Source of the DNA: SICV01 sp964372375
GTDB taxonomy: Archaea > Nanobdellota > Nanobdellia > Pacearchaeales > GW2011-AR1
Assembly (NCBI GenBank): GCA_964372375.1
Contig: CAYJQF010000001.1
Location: forward strand, 1 to 62,052
Direction of reading: 5' to 3'
Length of the DNA stretch: 62,052 nucleotides
Each line of letters starts with the position of its first letter. The stretch's first letter is position 1. Positions 1 to 6,476 of this stretch are shown here, in pieces. Below the pieces are notes generated by a model, which did not search any database, was not told where the DNA came from, and saw only the letters and a list, made by a program, of their open reading frames with translations. A program made the position numbers and the translations under genes.

Positions 1-486
1 TCTGTCTGCTTCAGGAATTTTTCCTTCAAGATTTTTTATTCTTGCTTGAATAATTATAGCACTTCTTTTTGCTTCTGCTGCCTGTTCTGGAGGCAGTTCT
101 TTTTCTGCTTCGCTGGCATATCGTTCATACCTTTTCAGAGATTTTCGTGCGGCATCCACATTTCCCTCTTGAATGCTCGACTCAAGTTCTGCAAATTTCT
201 TTTTTCTATTTTCCTCAGGGTTTCTAAATTTCTCCAAGATTCCTTTTTCAATTCCATAGAACGCGCTGTCAGGCTTGATGCCTACACCAACACCTAAATC
301 TTGCTCAGCAGCATTAGAATCGACGGAGCTTCCATCTGTTTTCACTTCTCCTGGACTGCTTGCATCTGCTGTTGAGGCAGATGTTGAACTATCAGTTGGT
401 GTTGTTTGCTCCTCTGCAAACGCAAAGCTGCTAAGAATAATAGAGAAAATAAACAAAAAGCTGAAAAAAATCAAACCTCTCTTCAT
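1..486 (-). CDS. Secreted DUF5667-like protein, cut by window edge
   Basis: Reading the minus strand from an ATG at 486 gives 162 codons that run off the window, so the C-terminus is missing. The first 25 residues are a signal peptide (basic start, hydrophobic core, FAFAEE cleavage region). A low-complexity Ser/Thr/Asp-rich linker follows, then a motif around DSAFYGIEKGILEKF that resembles the start of DUF5667 domains, and a charged helical part. A TATA-like box at 507-515 lies about 25 bases before the ATG, which fits a leaderless transcript. Function is unknown; the protein is probably extracytoplasmic. The family assignment is by pattern only. Confidence 0.75.
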   Translation of the reverse strand, partial: MKRGLIFFSFLFIFSIILSSFAFAEEQTTPTDSSTSASTADASSPGEVKTDGSSVDSNAAEQDLGVGVGIKPDSAFYGIEKGILEKFRNPEENRKKKFAELESSIQEGNVDAARKSLKRYERYASEAEKELPPEQAAEAKRSAIIIQARIKNLEGKIPEADR

Positions 487-506
487 TTATCTTCAAATAG
501 ATAATA

Positions 507-515
507 GTATTTAAG
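507..515 (-). promoter_or_regulatory. TATA-like promoter element of the DUF5667-like gene
   Basis: Minus-strand CTTAAATAC centred about 25 bases before the ATG at 486. It contains the TAA that ends the FKBP remnant at 511-513, so gene end and promoter coincide. Confidence 0.6.
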
Positions 516-700
516 CTTTCTCTTCACCTTCTTCCATGCCTAGTACTCCTTGCTCAAATCCGGGAATGACGGTATGTTTTCCTACCTCAAATGCAAGAGG
601 GTGCGAATGATCGTCATGAGTCGAAGAATCAAATACTTCTCCTGTTTCAAGCCGTCCTTTCATACTCCACTTTAATTTTACTGCCCGGCGTAACTTTCAT
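511..700 (-). pseudogene. Broken FKBP-type peptidyl-prolyl isomerase
   Basis: From the ATG at 700 the minus strand reads MKVTPGSKIKVEY and then stops soon after. Skipping one base after that Tyr codon (near 661) gives KGRLETGEVFDSS, then PLAFEVGKHTVIPGFEQG and VLGMEEGEEKA, the central part of an FKBP domain with its VIPGFE motif. So there is a single-base frameshift. The frame ends at 511 after roughly 60 residues, well short of an FKBP domain (about 100 or more residues), inside the TATA box of the next gene. A TATA box at 721-730 sits 25 bases before the ATG, so the promoter looks intact. A sequencing error could explain the frameshift but not the missing C-terminal half. Confidence 0.85.
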
Positions 701-720
701 GCTTTCTCTTCTGAGAGAGC

Positions 721-730
721 ATATATAAAC
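721..730 (-). promoter_or_regulatory. TATA-like promoter element of the FKBP remnant
   Basis: Minus-strand GTTTATATAT, centred about 25 bases upstream of the ATG at 700, the spacing seen for leaderless genes throughout this window. Confidence 0.55.
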
Positions 731-756
731 GTTTCCTAGATGCTCGCAAAACTAAA

Positions 757-933
757 TCATATCCAGAACATCCAGATAAACATAAAACAAGTAATAACGA
801 CCAGCCCTGCACGGAAGAGAATAGTTAAAGCAGGGTGTGTTAAGCCGAGGAGCATGCTAGCAAGCGCAAGTATAAAGAGTAAGGCTGCGGGGTCAATGCG
901 TGAACGGATACTCCCTGCACTAAAAGGCCGCAT
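757..933 (-). CDS. Small two-helix membrane protein
   Basis: A 58-codon frame from the ATG at 933 (a TTG at 942 is an alternative). It has a short basic N-terminus and two hydrophobic segments (around PAALLFILALASMLLG and FRAGLVVITCFMFIWMF), so it is predicted to be a small integral membrane protein with two helices. A TATA-like stretch, GAATATAAG, lies about 21 bases before the ATG. No family is recognised. The opposite strand is also open (80 codons from a TTG) but reads as a basic, featureless sequence, so I prefer the minus strand. Confidence 0.55.
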   Translation of the reverse strand: MRPFSAGSIRSRIDPAALLFILALASMLLGLTHPALTILFRAGLVVITCFMFIWMFWI

Positions 934-975
934 GCGGTACAATGCTTTTCTTATATTCTCTGCTGCACAAAACGG

Positions 976-983
976 TTTTTAAA
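976..983 (+). promoter_or_regulatory. TATA-like promoter element of tRNA-Thr
   Basis: TTTTTAAA, centred about 27 bases before the first base of the tRNA at 1007. Confidence 0.6.
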
Positions 984-1006
984 CCCTTTCCACCAGGTAA
1001 GGATAT

Positions 1007-1079
1007 GCCTCTATAGCTCAGTTGGCAGAGTACCGGTTTCGTAAACCGGGGGTCGCGGGTTCAACTCCCGCTAGAGGCT
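1007..1079 (+). tRNA. tRNA-Thr (anticodon CGT)
   Basis: A complete cloverleaf can be drawn. The acceptor stem GCCTCTA pairs with TAGAGGC (1072-1078), with discriminator T at 1079. A D-arm follows, then the anticodon stem CCGGT/ACCGG with loop TTCGTAA, giving anticodon CGT (reads ACG, Thr), and the T-arm GCGGG-TTCAACT-CCCGC. There is no intron, and CCA is not encoded. A TATA-like box lies at 976-983. Confidence 0.95.
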
Positions 1080-1087
1080 TGTAAATC

Positions 1088-1447
1088 TTAGCTACCCATA
1101 TCATAAACTCCGCTTGTTCCAGTCCTAGAGTTATAAACAAACACCAGTCTACTCTCCTGAGAAAATCTACTCTCCTGAGAAAAACGAGTTTCTTCAGGAG
1201 TAAAGGGTCTACCCGTACACCCTTCATAAAGCTTGCCGAGCTGTGCTACGCTTAAACATTGCGTTCTTAAGCTATATTCTTCATCTCTGCTCATGCGTAC
1301 ACGACGCAGACATGAAATCTTTTTTGTTGAGGGGTGATTATGGGTGTCAGATTCCAGCAATAAGGCCTCAAGTAGATCAATATTAACGTCTCCATTAGGA
1401 AAGAATAAAATCCTCTCGTTTTCTTCTTCAATGATTGCATTGATCAT
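1088..1447 (-). CDS. Hypothetical acidic protein with a duplicated hexapeptide
   Basis: 119 codons from the ATG at 1447, with an A+T-rich promoter-like stretch (TATTTATATTC on the minus strand) about 27 bases upstream. It starts MINAIIEEENERILFF and carries RFSQES twice in tandem near its C-terminal third, encoded by an exact 18-base duplication (1148-1183). No membrane segment, signal peptide or known domain is visible. It is convergent with tRNA-Thr, whose 3' end is only a few bases from its stop codon. Function unknown. Confidence 0.6.
   Translation of the reverse strand: MINAIIEEENERILFFPNGDVNIDLLEALLLESDTHNHPSTKKISCLRRVRMSRDEEYSLRTQCLSVAQLGKLYEGCTGRPFTPEETRFSQESRFSQESRLVFVYNSRTGTSGVYDMGS
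1148..1183. repeat. Exact 18-base tandem duplication
   Basis: Two adjacent identical copies of TCTACTCTCCTGAGAAAA (1148-1165 and 1166-1183). The unit is in frame with the hypothetical gene on the minus strand and doubles the peptide RFSQES. It looks like a recent slippage duplication. Confidence 0.9.
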
Positions 1448-1603
1448 TTTCTCAGATATTACATCGAATATAAATAGATGATGGTGTTACATAGTTCTCT
1501 CAATTATCTACTTTACCAGAGGTAAATTTTACAAAGAAGACATTACAGCAATCTTTATAAAAACCAATTACACCTATCCAGCTAACTGTATAAAGAGGAA
1601 ATT

Positions 1604-1891
1604 ATGGGAAGCAATATAGACTTACGAAAATACCAGGATCCTTCATCTATACAGGAGGCGTTTTCAAAAGTGGTTTCAGGCAGATCAGGGTATAAAGCAG
1701 TCATTGAACGTAAGAAAATTCCTCCTACATGCAGTACCTGCGGCAAAGGAGGAGATGATGGACAGAAATTCTGCCCGCACTGTGGCGGCAAAATGGCGAT
1801 TCCTTTAACCAATTGCCCTGGTTGCAAAAAGCCGATTGACGAAGGGGCGAAGTTTTGTACTGAGTGTGGTCATCAGCTGCGTCAGGCATAA
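1604..1891 (+). CDS. Double zinc-ribbon protein
   Basis: 95 codons. The N-terminal 45 residues are a charged, helical region without a recognised motif. The C-terminal half holds two zinc ribbons: CSTCGKGG...FCPHCGG and CPGCKKPID...FCTECG, each with two CxxC knuckles, as in double-zinc-ribbon (DZR) proteins. A TATA-like CTTTATAAA lies near 1552, and a purine-rich AGAGGAAA (around 1592-1599) acts as a possible ribosome site. Probably a small zinc-binding adaptor; its partner is unknown. Confidence 0.8.
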   Translation: MGSNIDLRKYQDPSSIQEAFSKVVSGRSGYKAVIERKKIPPTCSTCGKGGDDGQKFCPHCGGKMAIPLTNCPGCKKPIDEGAKFCTECGHQLRQA

Positions 1892-1952
1892 CGTATTATG
1901 CCTCTATCCTTCACAGGCATAGTTTTATTAACATTTTTTTTCTTATACTCAC

Positions 1953-3626
1953 ATGAAAGAGATTATTGCAAAAATGCTTGCTGAAGCAACAGGTCTTGCT
2001 CCAGGAAACATCATCGCTTTGCTGGAAGTGCCTAAAGATACTTCTCACGGCGATTATTCATTGCCTTGTTTCATGCTCTCAAAGATCTATCGGAAAAATC
2101 CCAAAGAGATTGCTTCAGAATTAGCGGAGAAAGTAGAACTGTCAAAAGAAATTACTAAAGTAGAAGCAGCCGGCCCCTACCTCAATTTTACTCTTAATAA
2201 GGCTCTTTTTACAGAGCAGGTGCTCAAGCAGATTGTAAAGCAAAAAGAGAAATATGGTTCGTCAAAAGAGGGGAAAGGGAAAACGATAGTTATAGAATTC
2301 TCTTCTCCTAATATAGCAAAGCCCTTTGGTATTGGCCATCTGCGTTCAACAATTATAGGCAATGCGCTGGCACGGCTTGCTTCTTTCCAAGGCTATAAAG
2401 TAAAAAAAATTAATTACCTTGGCGATTGGGGCACTCAATTTGGCAAGTTGTTGCTAGGGTATAGAAAGTGGGGAAATGAGAAAAAATTACAGGCAAATCC
2501 CACTAAACATCTGCTTGATTTATATGTAAAAGTAAGCGCAGACAAATCCCTAGAAGAGGAAGCGCGTCTCGAATTTCAGAAGCTAGAAAAAGGAGAGGCC
2601 TCTGCTTTGCGTTTATGGAGCAAGTTCAGGAAACTCAGCTTGCACGCTTTCAAAGAGATCTATCAGCAGCTAGGAGTTTCGTTTGATGTCTGGACGGGCG
2701 AGTCTGAGTACCAAAAAAGGGAAATATCTAAAGTCATGCATCTACTGAAAGAAAAAGACCTGCTTAAGGAAAGCGAAGGGGCATTGATAGTTGATCTAGA
2801 ATCACACGGTTTAGGCGTATGCTTGATTGAAAAAAGTGATGGCTCTACTCTCTATGCCACCAGAGACATTGCAGCAGCCCTTGACAGACACACAAAATAT
2901 GCTTTTGACACTATGCTCTATGAAGTAGGAGCAGAACAGAAGTTGCACTTTAAGCAAGTGTTTAAAGTTCTTACTTTGCTCGGCTTTCCCTGGGCATCTA
3001 CCTGTAGACACATTGAGCACGGATTATATTTAGACGTTGATGGAAAAAAATTTGCAACACGAAAAGGAAAAACAATGTTTATGGAAAATATTCTTGCTGA
3101 AACAAGAAGATTAGCAGAGAAAGAGATTTTGAAGAGGGAAAAAGTTAGTAGAAAAGAGCTGGAAAAAAGAGCAGCAGCAATTGCTCGCGCTGCTATTCTA
3201 TTTGGAGACTTGAAAAACTACCGAGCGCATGATATGGTTTTTGACCTGGATAGGTTCGTGCTTTTTGAAGGGGATACTGGCCCGTACCTACTCTATACCT
3301 ATGCTCGAGCTCAGAGCATACTGAAAAAAGCAAAAAAGAGTGCAAGTACAGGTACCTCAGGCATACTCTCTCAAGTTGAGCAGGCTCTTCTTGTTCAGCT
3401 TGCTCAATTTCCAGGAATAATGGAAAAAGCGCACAGAGAGCATGCGCCTAATTATATTGCACACTATGCTCTTACTTTGGCACAGTCTTTCAATTCCTTC
3501 TACCATTCAGAGCAAGTAATTGGAAGCAAACAAGAATCATTTAAAGTAGGAGTGGTAAAGGCAACAGCTCAAGTGCTTAAGAATGCTCTGAGTTTGTTGG
3601 GCATTCCCGTGCTTGAACGCATGTAA
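1953..3626 (+). CDS. argS: Arginyl-tRNA synthetase
   Basis: 557 residues, the usual size of class I ArgRS, charging tRNA-Arg with arginine in the cytosol. The N-terminal Add-1-like domain (first about 110 residues) is followed by the HIGH-type signature in SSPNIAKPFGIGHLRST. LGDWGTQFG comes next, then the KMSKS-equivalent loop as FATRKGKTMFM, and the C-terminal anticodon-binding domain with GDTGPYLLYTYARAQSI. The ATG start is followed directly by the helical N-terminal domain, as in the family. The gene stands alone, with an A+T-rich upstream region. Confidence 0.97.
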   Translation: MKEIIAKMLAEATGLAPGNIIALLEVPKDTSHGDYSLPCFMLSKIYRKNPKEIASELAEKVELSKEITKVEAAGPYLNFTLNKALFTEQVLKQIVKQKEKYGSSKEGKGKTIVIEFSSPNIAKPFGIGHLRSTIIGNALARLASFQGYKVKKINYLGDWGTQFGKLLLGYRKWGNEKKLQANPTKHLLDLYVKVSADKSLEEEARLEFQKLEKGEASALRLWSKFRKLSLHAFKEIYQQLGVSFDVWTGESEYQKREISKVMHLLKEKDLLKESEGALIVDLESHGLGVCLIEKSDGSTLYATRDIAAALDRHTKYAFDTMLYEVGAEQKLHFKQVFKVLTLLGFPWASTCRHIEHGLYLDVDGKKFATRKGKTMFMENILAETRRLAEKEILKREKVSRKELEKRAAAIARAAILFGDLKNYRAHDMVFDLDRFVLFEGDTGPYLLYTYARAQSILKKAKKSASTGTSGILSQVEQALLVQLAQFPGIMEKAHREHAPNYIAHYALTLAQSFNSFYHSEQVIGSKQESFKVGVVKATAQVLKNALSLLGIPVLERM

Positions 3627-3660
3627 TAAGATTTAAATAACTCTTATTCTCACTAAAAGT

Positions 3661-3828
3661 GTGAGTATCACTCTTGTACTTCTCAGTATGACTCTGCTGC
3701 TAATAGTAGTATTAGCGGTACTTCTCGTGCTGACTGCTTCAAACCGGCAGTCAAAGTTAAAACAGATGAAGGGTAAGCACGATTTGGTAAAGATTAAATC
3801 GCATATTACTGATTCAGAAGACTTTTGA
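3661..3828 (+). CDS. Small single-helix membrane protein (55 residues)
   Basis: A GTG at 3661 opens a 56-codon frame: one long hydrophobic helix (residues about 3-26, rich in Leu and Val) and a basic, then acidic cytosolic tail ending SHITDSEDF. A TATA-like ATTTAAATA at 3631-3639 lies 25 bases upstream of the GTG, so a leaderless transcript starting at the GTG is likely. An in-frame ATG at 3688 is an alternative start. It lies between argS and the SRP RNA. No homologue is recognised. Confidence 0.6.
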   Translation: MSITLVLLSMTLLLIVVLAVLLVLTASNRQSKLKQMKGKHDLVKIKSHITDSEDF

Positions 3829-3865
3829 AAACGATACTCTTAAATACCTTACATAAACTCATTTT

Positions 3866-4125
3866 GTGGTAGACGAGTCGGCACGCTTGCCCCGTGCCAT
3901 CACACAAACGGGCATCATGGTGGACTTAAAGGAGCGCGTGACGCAGCGGCACGTCAGTCTTATGCCAGACGTTGACGTTTTGTCCTGTTCGATCGTGCTC
4001 CTGCGAATCGGGTCAGGTCAGGAATGAAGCAGCCCTAAACAGGACGCATGGTGCTTGCAGGGAAGCAAAACCGAGGAAGGTATGAGGGTTCTGTCGTACT
4101 CAAGCGAGGCAAACTCCCCGTCTAC
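3866..4125 (+). ncRNA. Signal recognition particle RNA (7S RNA)
   Basis: The conserved SRP54-binding tip (domain IV) is present: CAGG, a short TCA stem, tetraloop GGAA at 4021-4024, TGA, then AGCAGC. Outside it TGTCCTGTT (3981-3989) pairs with AACAGGAC. The ends pair as GTAGACG (3869-3875) with CGTCTAC (4119-4125), closing the molecule, and GC-rich hairpins near the 5' end match helices 3 and 4. TTAAATACC at 3840-3848 is a TATA-like promoter about 25 bases before the 5' end. The length, near 260, is on the short side for archaeal 7S RNA, and the exact ends are estimates. Confidence 0.92.
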
Positions 4126-4145
4126 AAACTCTAAAAGAGTTTGTA
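4123..4145 (+). terminator. Perfect hairpin at the 3' end of SRP RNA
   Basis: TACAAACTC, loop TAAAA, GAGTTTGTA: a nine-pair stem overlapping the last three bases of the closing helix of the SRP RNA. A second hairpin, CTTGAG/CTCAAG, follows near 4149-4170. They may mark 3' processing or termination. There is no strong T-run directly after the first stem, so the terminator role is a guess. Confidence 0.4.
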
Positions 4146-4229
4146 TGGCTTGAGCTTCAAAGAAACTCAAGGTCTACACTTTATTTATTTCTTAGCAACC
4201 TATAAAAACATCCAATCTCTCTTTTGTTC

Positions 4230-4766
4230 ATGAACAAAAGAGCCCAGTTTTTTCTCATTGCAGCACTGATTATTGCAATGGTTATTCTAGCGCTTGGTCA
4301 GGTATATACAAAGAGCACCATCACACAGTATCAAGAAGTAGTCTACGATCTCTCAAACGAAGTTTATTATGAAACTTCACAAGTTATTGATAATGGCATT
4401 CTCCATGAACGGCCTCATGAAAAGATTGTTGCAGACATTAAGAATTTAACTTCATATTATGCCCGTCTTAATCCAGATAGCGATATTGTGCTTTTGTATG
4501 GCGATGATACACAAGTGACTGAAATAGCATACGATGGAGCTCAGAGAGCCCTTAAAAGTAATCCAGTGCTCACGAATAGGAATTCTGGAGAAAGTGATGA
4601 AAAAAAAGTAAAGATAGATATCATTCCCATTAATACCAAGGAGGCAGATAACAGCAAAGGAAAACTAGAGCGCATCACTCGGGAGTTCACTATTAAGAAA
4701 GGCCAGAATTTCTATGTGGTTATTAGAAAAAAGATTCATAATGAACAGTTTGTGGTTACACGATAA
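4230..4766 (+). CDS. Pilin-like membrane protein, subunit A
   Basis: Starts at the ATG at 4230; TATAAAAAC at 4201-4209 lies about 26 bases upstream, which excludes the TTG at 4224. The N-terminus MNKRAQFFLIAALIIAMVIL has the short basic leader and hydrophobic helix seen in archaeal type IV pilin-like proteins. The remaining about 155 residues are predicted to be extracytoplasmic and show no known domain. The end overlaps the start of the next pilin-like gene by 26 bases, so the two are co-translated. Function is inferred from architecture only. Confidence 0.65.
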   Translation: MNKRAQFFLIAALIIAMVILALGQVYTKSTITQYQEVVYDLSNEVYYETSQVIDNGILHERPHEKIVADIKNLTSYYARLNPDSDIVLLYGDDTQVTEIAYDGAQRALKSNPVLTNRNSGESDEKKVKIDIIPINTKEADNSKGKLERITREFTIKKGQNFYVVIRKKIHNEQFVVTR

Positions 4767-5289
4767 AAAAGCAGTAAGCGAGATGGTAAGCTACGCAGTA
4801 CTCATAATAATTGCTATTGGCTTAAGCGTTCTGGTCTATGCGTATCTACAAGTATATGTTCCTAAAGAAAAAGCAACGTGTCCAAGCGATGTTGCGCTCA
4901 TTGTACAGGAATACACGTGTACGGCAAGCAAAACAATAGGACAGGCAAATCTTACTCTTACACTGCTCAACAAGGGGTTTTTTACTCTCGATACAGTCTA
5001 TCTTCGTGTTGGTCCAGAAGAGCGACGTATTAAAGAGTTGATAAATGATCCAAATAGTGCGGTGAGTAGCTCTGCAATCGCTTATGACAATTTTTATTTG
5101 TTCTGGATTGATGAGAATAATACAAAGCGCCAAGGGCTTCCTCCAGGAAAAACATATCAGAGAACGTACCATCCAAAGCTTAATCAATCAGGCACGTACG
5201 GTCTCGAAGTCCAGCCAGCTCTGTTGAGGAAGGGCAAGCTGGTGTTGTGTGAACGGGCAGTTACGACGCAAACACTTAGCTGCTCCTGA
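4741..5289 (+). CDS. Archaeal type IV pilin-like protein, subunit B
   Basis: Best start is the ATG at 4741 (MNSLWLHDKKAVSEM). A class III-type leader ending in basic KK is followed by AVSEMVSYAVLIIIAIGLSV, the pattern of archaeal pilins/archaellins recognised by prepilin peptidase. The C-terminal about 140 residues form the extracellular head, with a CARDB-like beta-rich look (LTLTLLNKGFFTLDTVYLRVG) and conserved Cys residues. The gene overlaps the preceding pilin-like gene. No pilus motor gene is adjacent; the ATPase and T2SSF genes are at 23.6-27.5 kb. Confidence 0.75.
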   Translation: MNSLWLHDKKAVSEMVSYAVLIIIAIGLSVLVYAYLQVYVPKEKATCPSDVALIVQEYTCTASKTIGQANLTLTLLNKGFFTLDTVYLRVGPEERRIKELINDPNSAVSSSAIAYDNFYLFWIDENNTKRQGLPPGKTYQRTYHPKLNQSGTYGLEVQPALLRKGKLVLCERAVTTQTLSCS

Positions 5290-5327
5290 GCAATAATCTA
5301 TATATAACGCGCACACTCCGAGTTTCT

Positions 5328-6476
5328 ATGAAATTTGCACACATGGGAGATTGTCATTTGGGAGGCTGGAGGCAACCAGAACTAAGAGAACTAAACTTTA
5401 AATCGTTTCAGTATGCTGTAGCTGCCTGCATTCGAGAGCAGGTTGACTTTATTTTGGTTACCGGCGATCTCTTTGATTCAGCATATCCCTCTATTGACAC
5501 CTTAAAAGAAACGTTCAATGAATTCAGGAAATTAAAAGAAGTAAAGATTCCGGTATTTCTCATTGCAGGCAGTCATGATTATTCTGCTTCAGGAAAAACC
5601 TTTCTTGACGTTCTGGAACATGCCGGTTTTTGTAAAAATGTAGCTGTTTTTGAGGAGCACAAGGGAACTCTTATGTTGCATCCAACTTTGTATAAAAACA
5701 TAGCAATCTATGGCTATCCAGGCAAGAAGTCTGGACTTGAGGTTGAGGAGATTGCTCGAATAAAATTGCACGATGCTCCTGGCATGTTTAAAATCTTAAT
5801 GTTGCATACAGCTCTGCGGGACGCAGTAGGCAGTTTGCCTATTCCTGCGGTTGATGAGCAAAAGTTGCCGAAGGTCGACTACTTGGCACTTTCACATCTT
5901 CATGTGACCTATCAGAGGGAAAACAGAGTGTATTCAGGTCCTCTGTTTCCAAACAATCTCCTTGAACTTGAAGAGCTGCAAGGAGGTTCTTTCTACATTA
6001 TTGACAACGGCCGGATTAGAAGAGAAACAATAAAGCTTAAAGAGATAGTATCAGTTCACGTAGAAATAACAGATGCTTTAACTGCTGTCTCACAGATTCT
6101 CTCTGTTTTAGAGAAGCAGGCGTTTAAAGATAAAATCGTTATTCTTCACATTTCCGGAATTCTCGCAAAGGGAAGATTGGCAGATATTGATTTTTCAAAG
6201 ATAGAACAAGCGATCAGAAAAAAGGGAGCGTTTTCATTTATTAAGAGCACTACAAAGCTTCATCATTCGGATGCAGTTATAGAATTTGAGGCATCTGATA
6301 CGGGAAACCTCGAGATAGAGATTATCAATAAATTTACTAGTACGTATCCAAGCAAATACAATGTTCTTATTCCCGAGCTTCTGAAAGCGCTACAACTTGA
6401 GCAAATGGTCGAAGAAAAGGCCACGACCTTTGAAGAACGCTTATATGGAGAAGTAAAGAGGACGCTCGAACTATGA
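5328..6476 (+). CDS. mre11: DNA double-strand break repair nuclease Mre11
   Basis: 382 residues. The calcineurin-like phosphoesterase core begins MKFAHMGDCHLGGW (Asp and His metal ligands) and continues with VTGDLFDS, an IAGSHDYS motif near residue 82, LMLHTA and LSHLHV. It forms the MR complex with Rad50, processing DNA ends with Mn-dependent exo/endonuclease activity. The usual GNHD is GSHD here: Asn replaced by Ser at a metal-ligand position. The C-terminal part holds the capping and Rad50-binding regions. It overlaps rad50 by four bases (ATGA). TATATATAACG lies near 5298. HerA and NurA are not in the window. Confidence 0.95.
   Translation: MKFAHMGDCHLGGWRQPELRELNFKSFQYAVAACIREQVDFILVTGDLFDSAYPSIDTLKETFNEFRKLKEVKIPVFLIAGSHDYSASGKTFLDVLEHAGFCKNVAVFEEHKGTLMLHPTLYKNIAIYGYPGKKSGLEVEEIARIKLHDAPGMFKILMLHTALRDAVGSLPIPAVDEQKLPKVDYLALSHLHVTYQRENRVYSGPLFPNNLLELEELQGGSFYIIDNGRIRRETIKLKEIVSVHVEITDALTAVSQILSVLEKQAFKDKIVILHISGILAKGRLADIDFSKIEQAIRKKGAFSFIKSTTKLHHSDAVIEFEASDTGNLEIEIINKFTSTYPSKYNVLIPELLKALQLEQMVEEKATTFEERLYGEVKRTLEL

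Noticed and set aside
740..982. Plus-strand 80-codon frame opposite the small membrane protein
   Set aside because: TTG start, basic and featureless; the minus strand gives two clear membrane helices.
1018..1227. Minus-strand frame of 69 codons across tRNA-Thr
   Set aside because: Its end (AGVEPATPGL-type) is the typical antisense translation of a tRNA, and it overlaps the better-supported gene 1088-1447.
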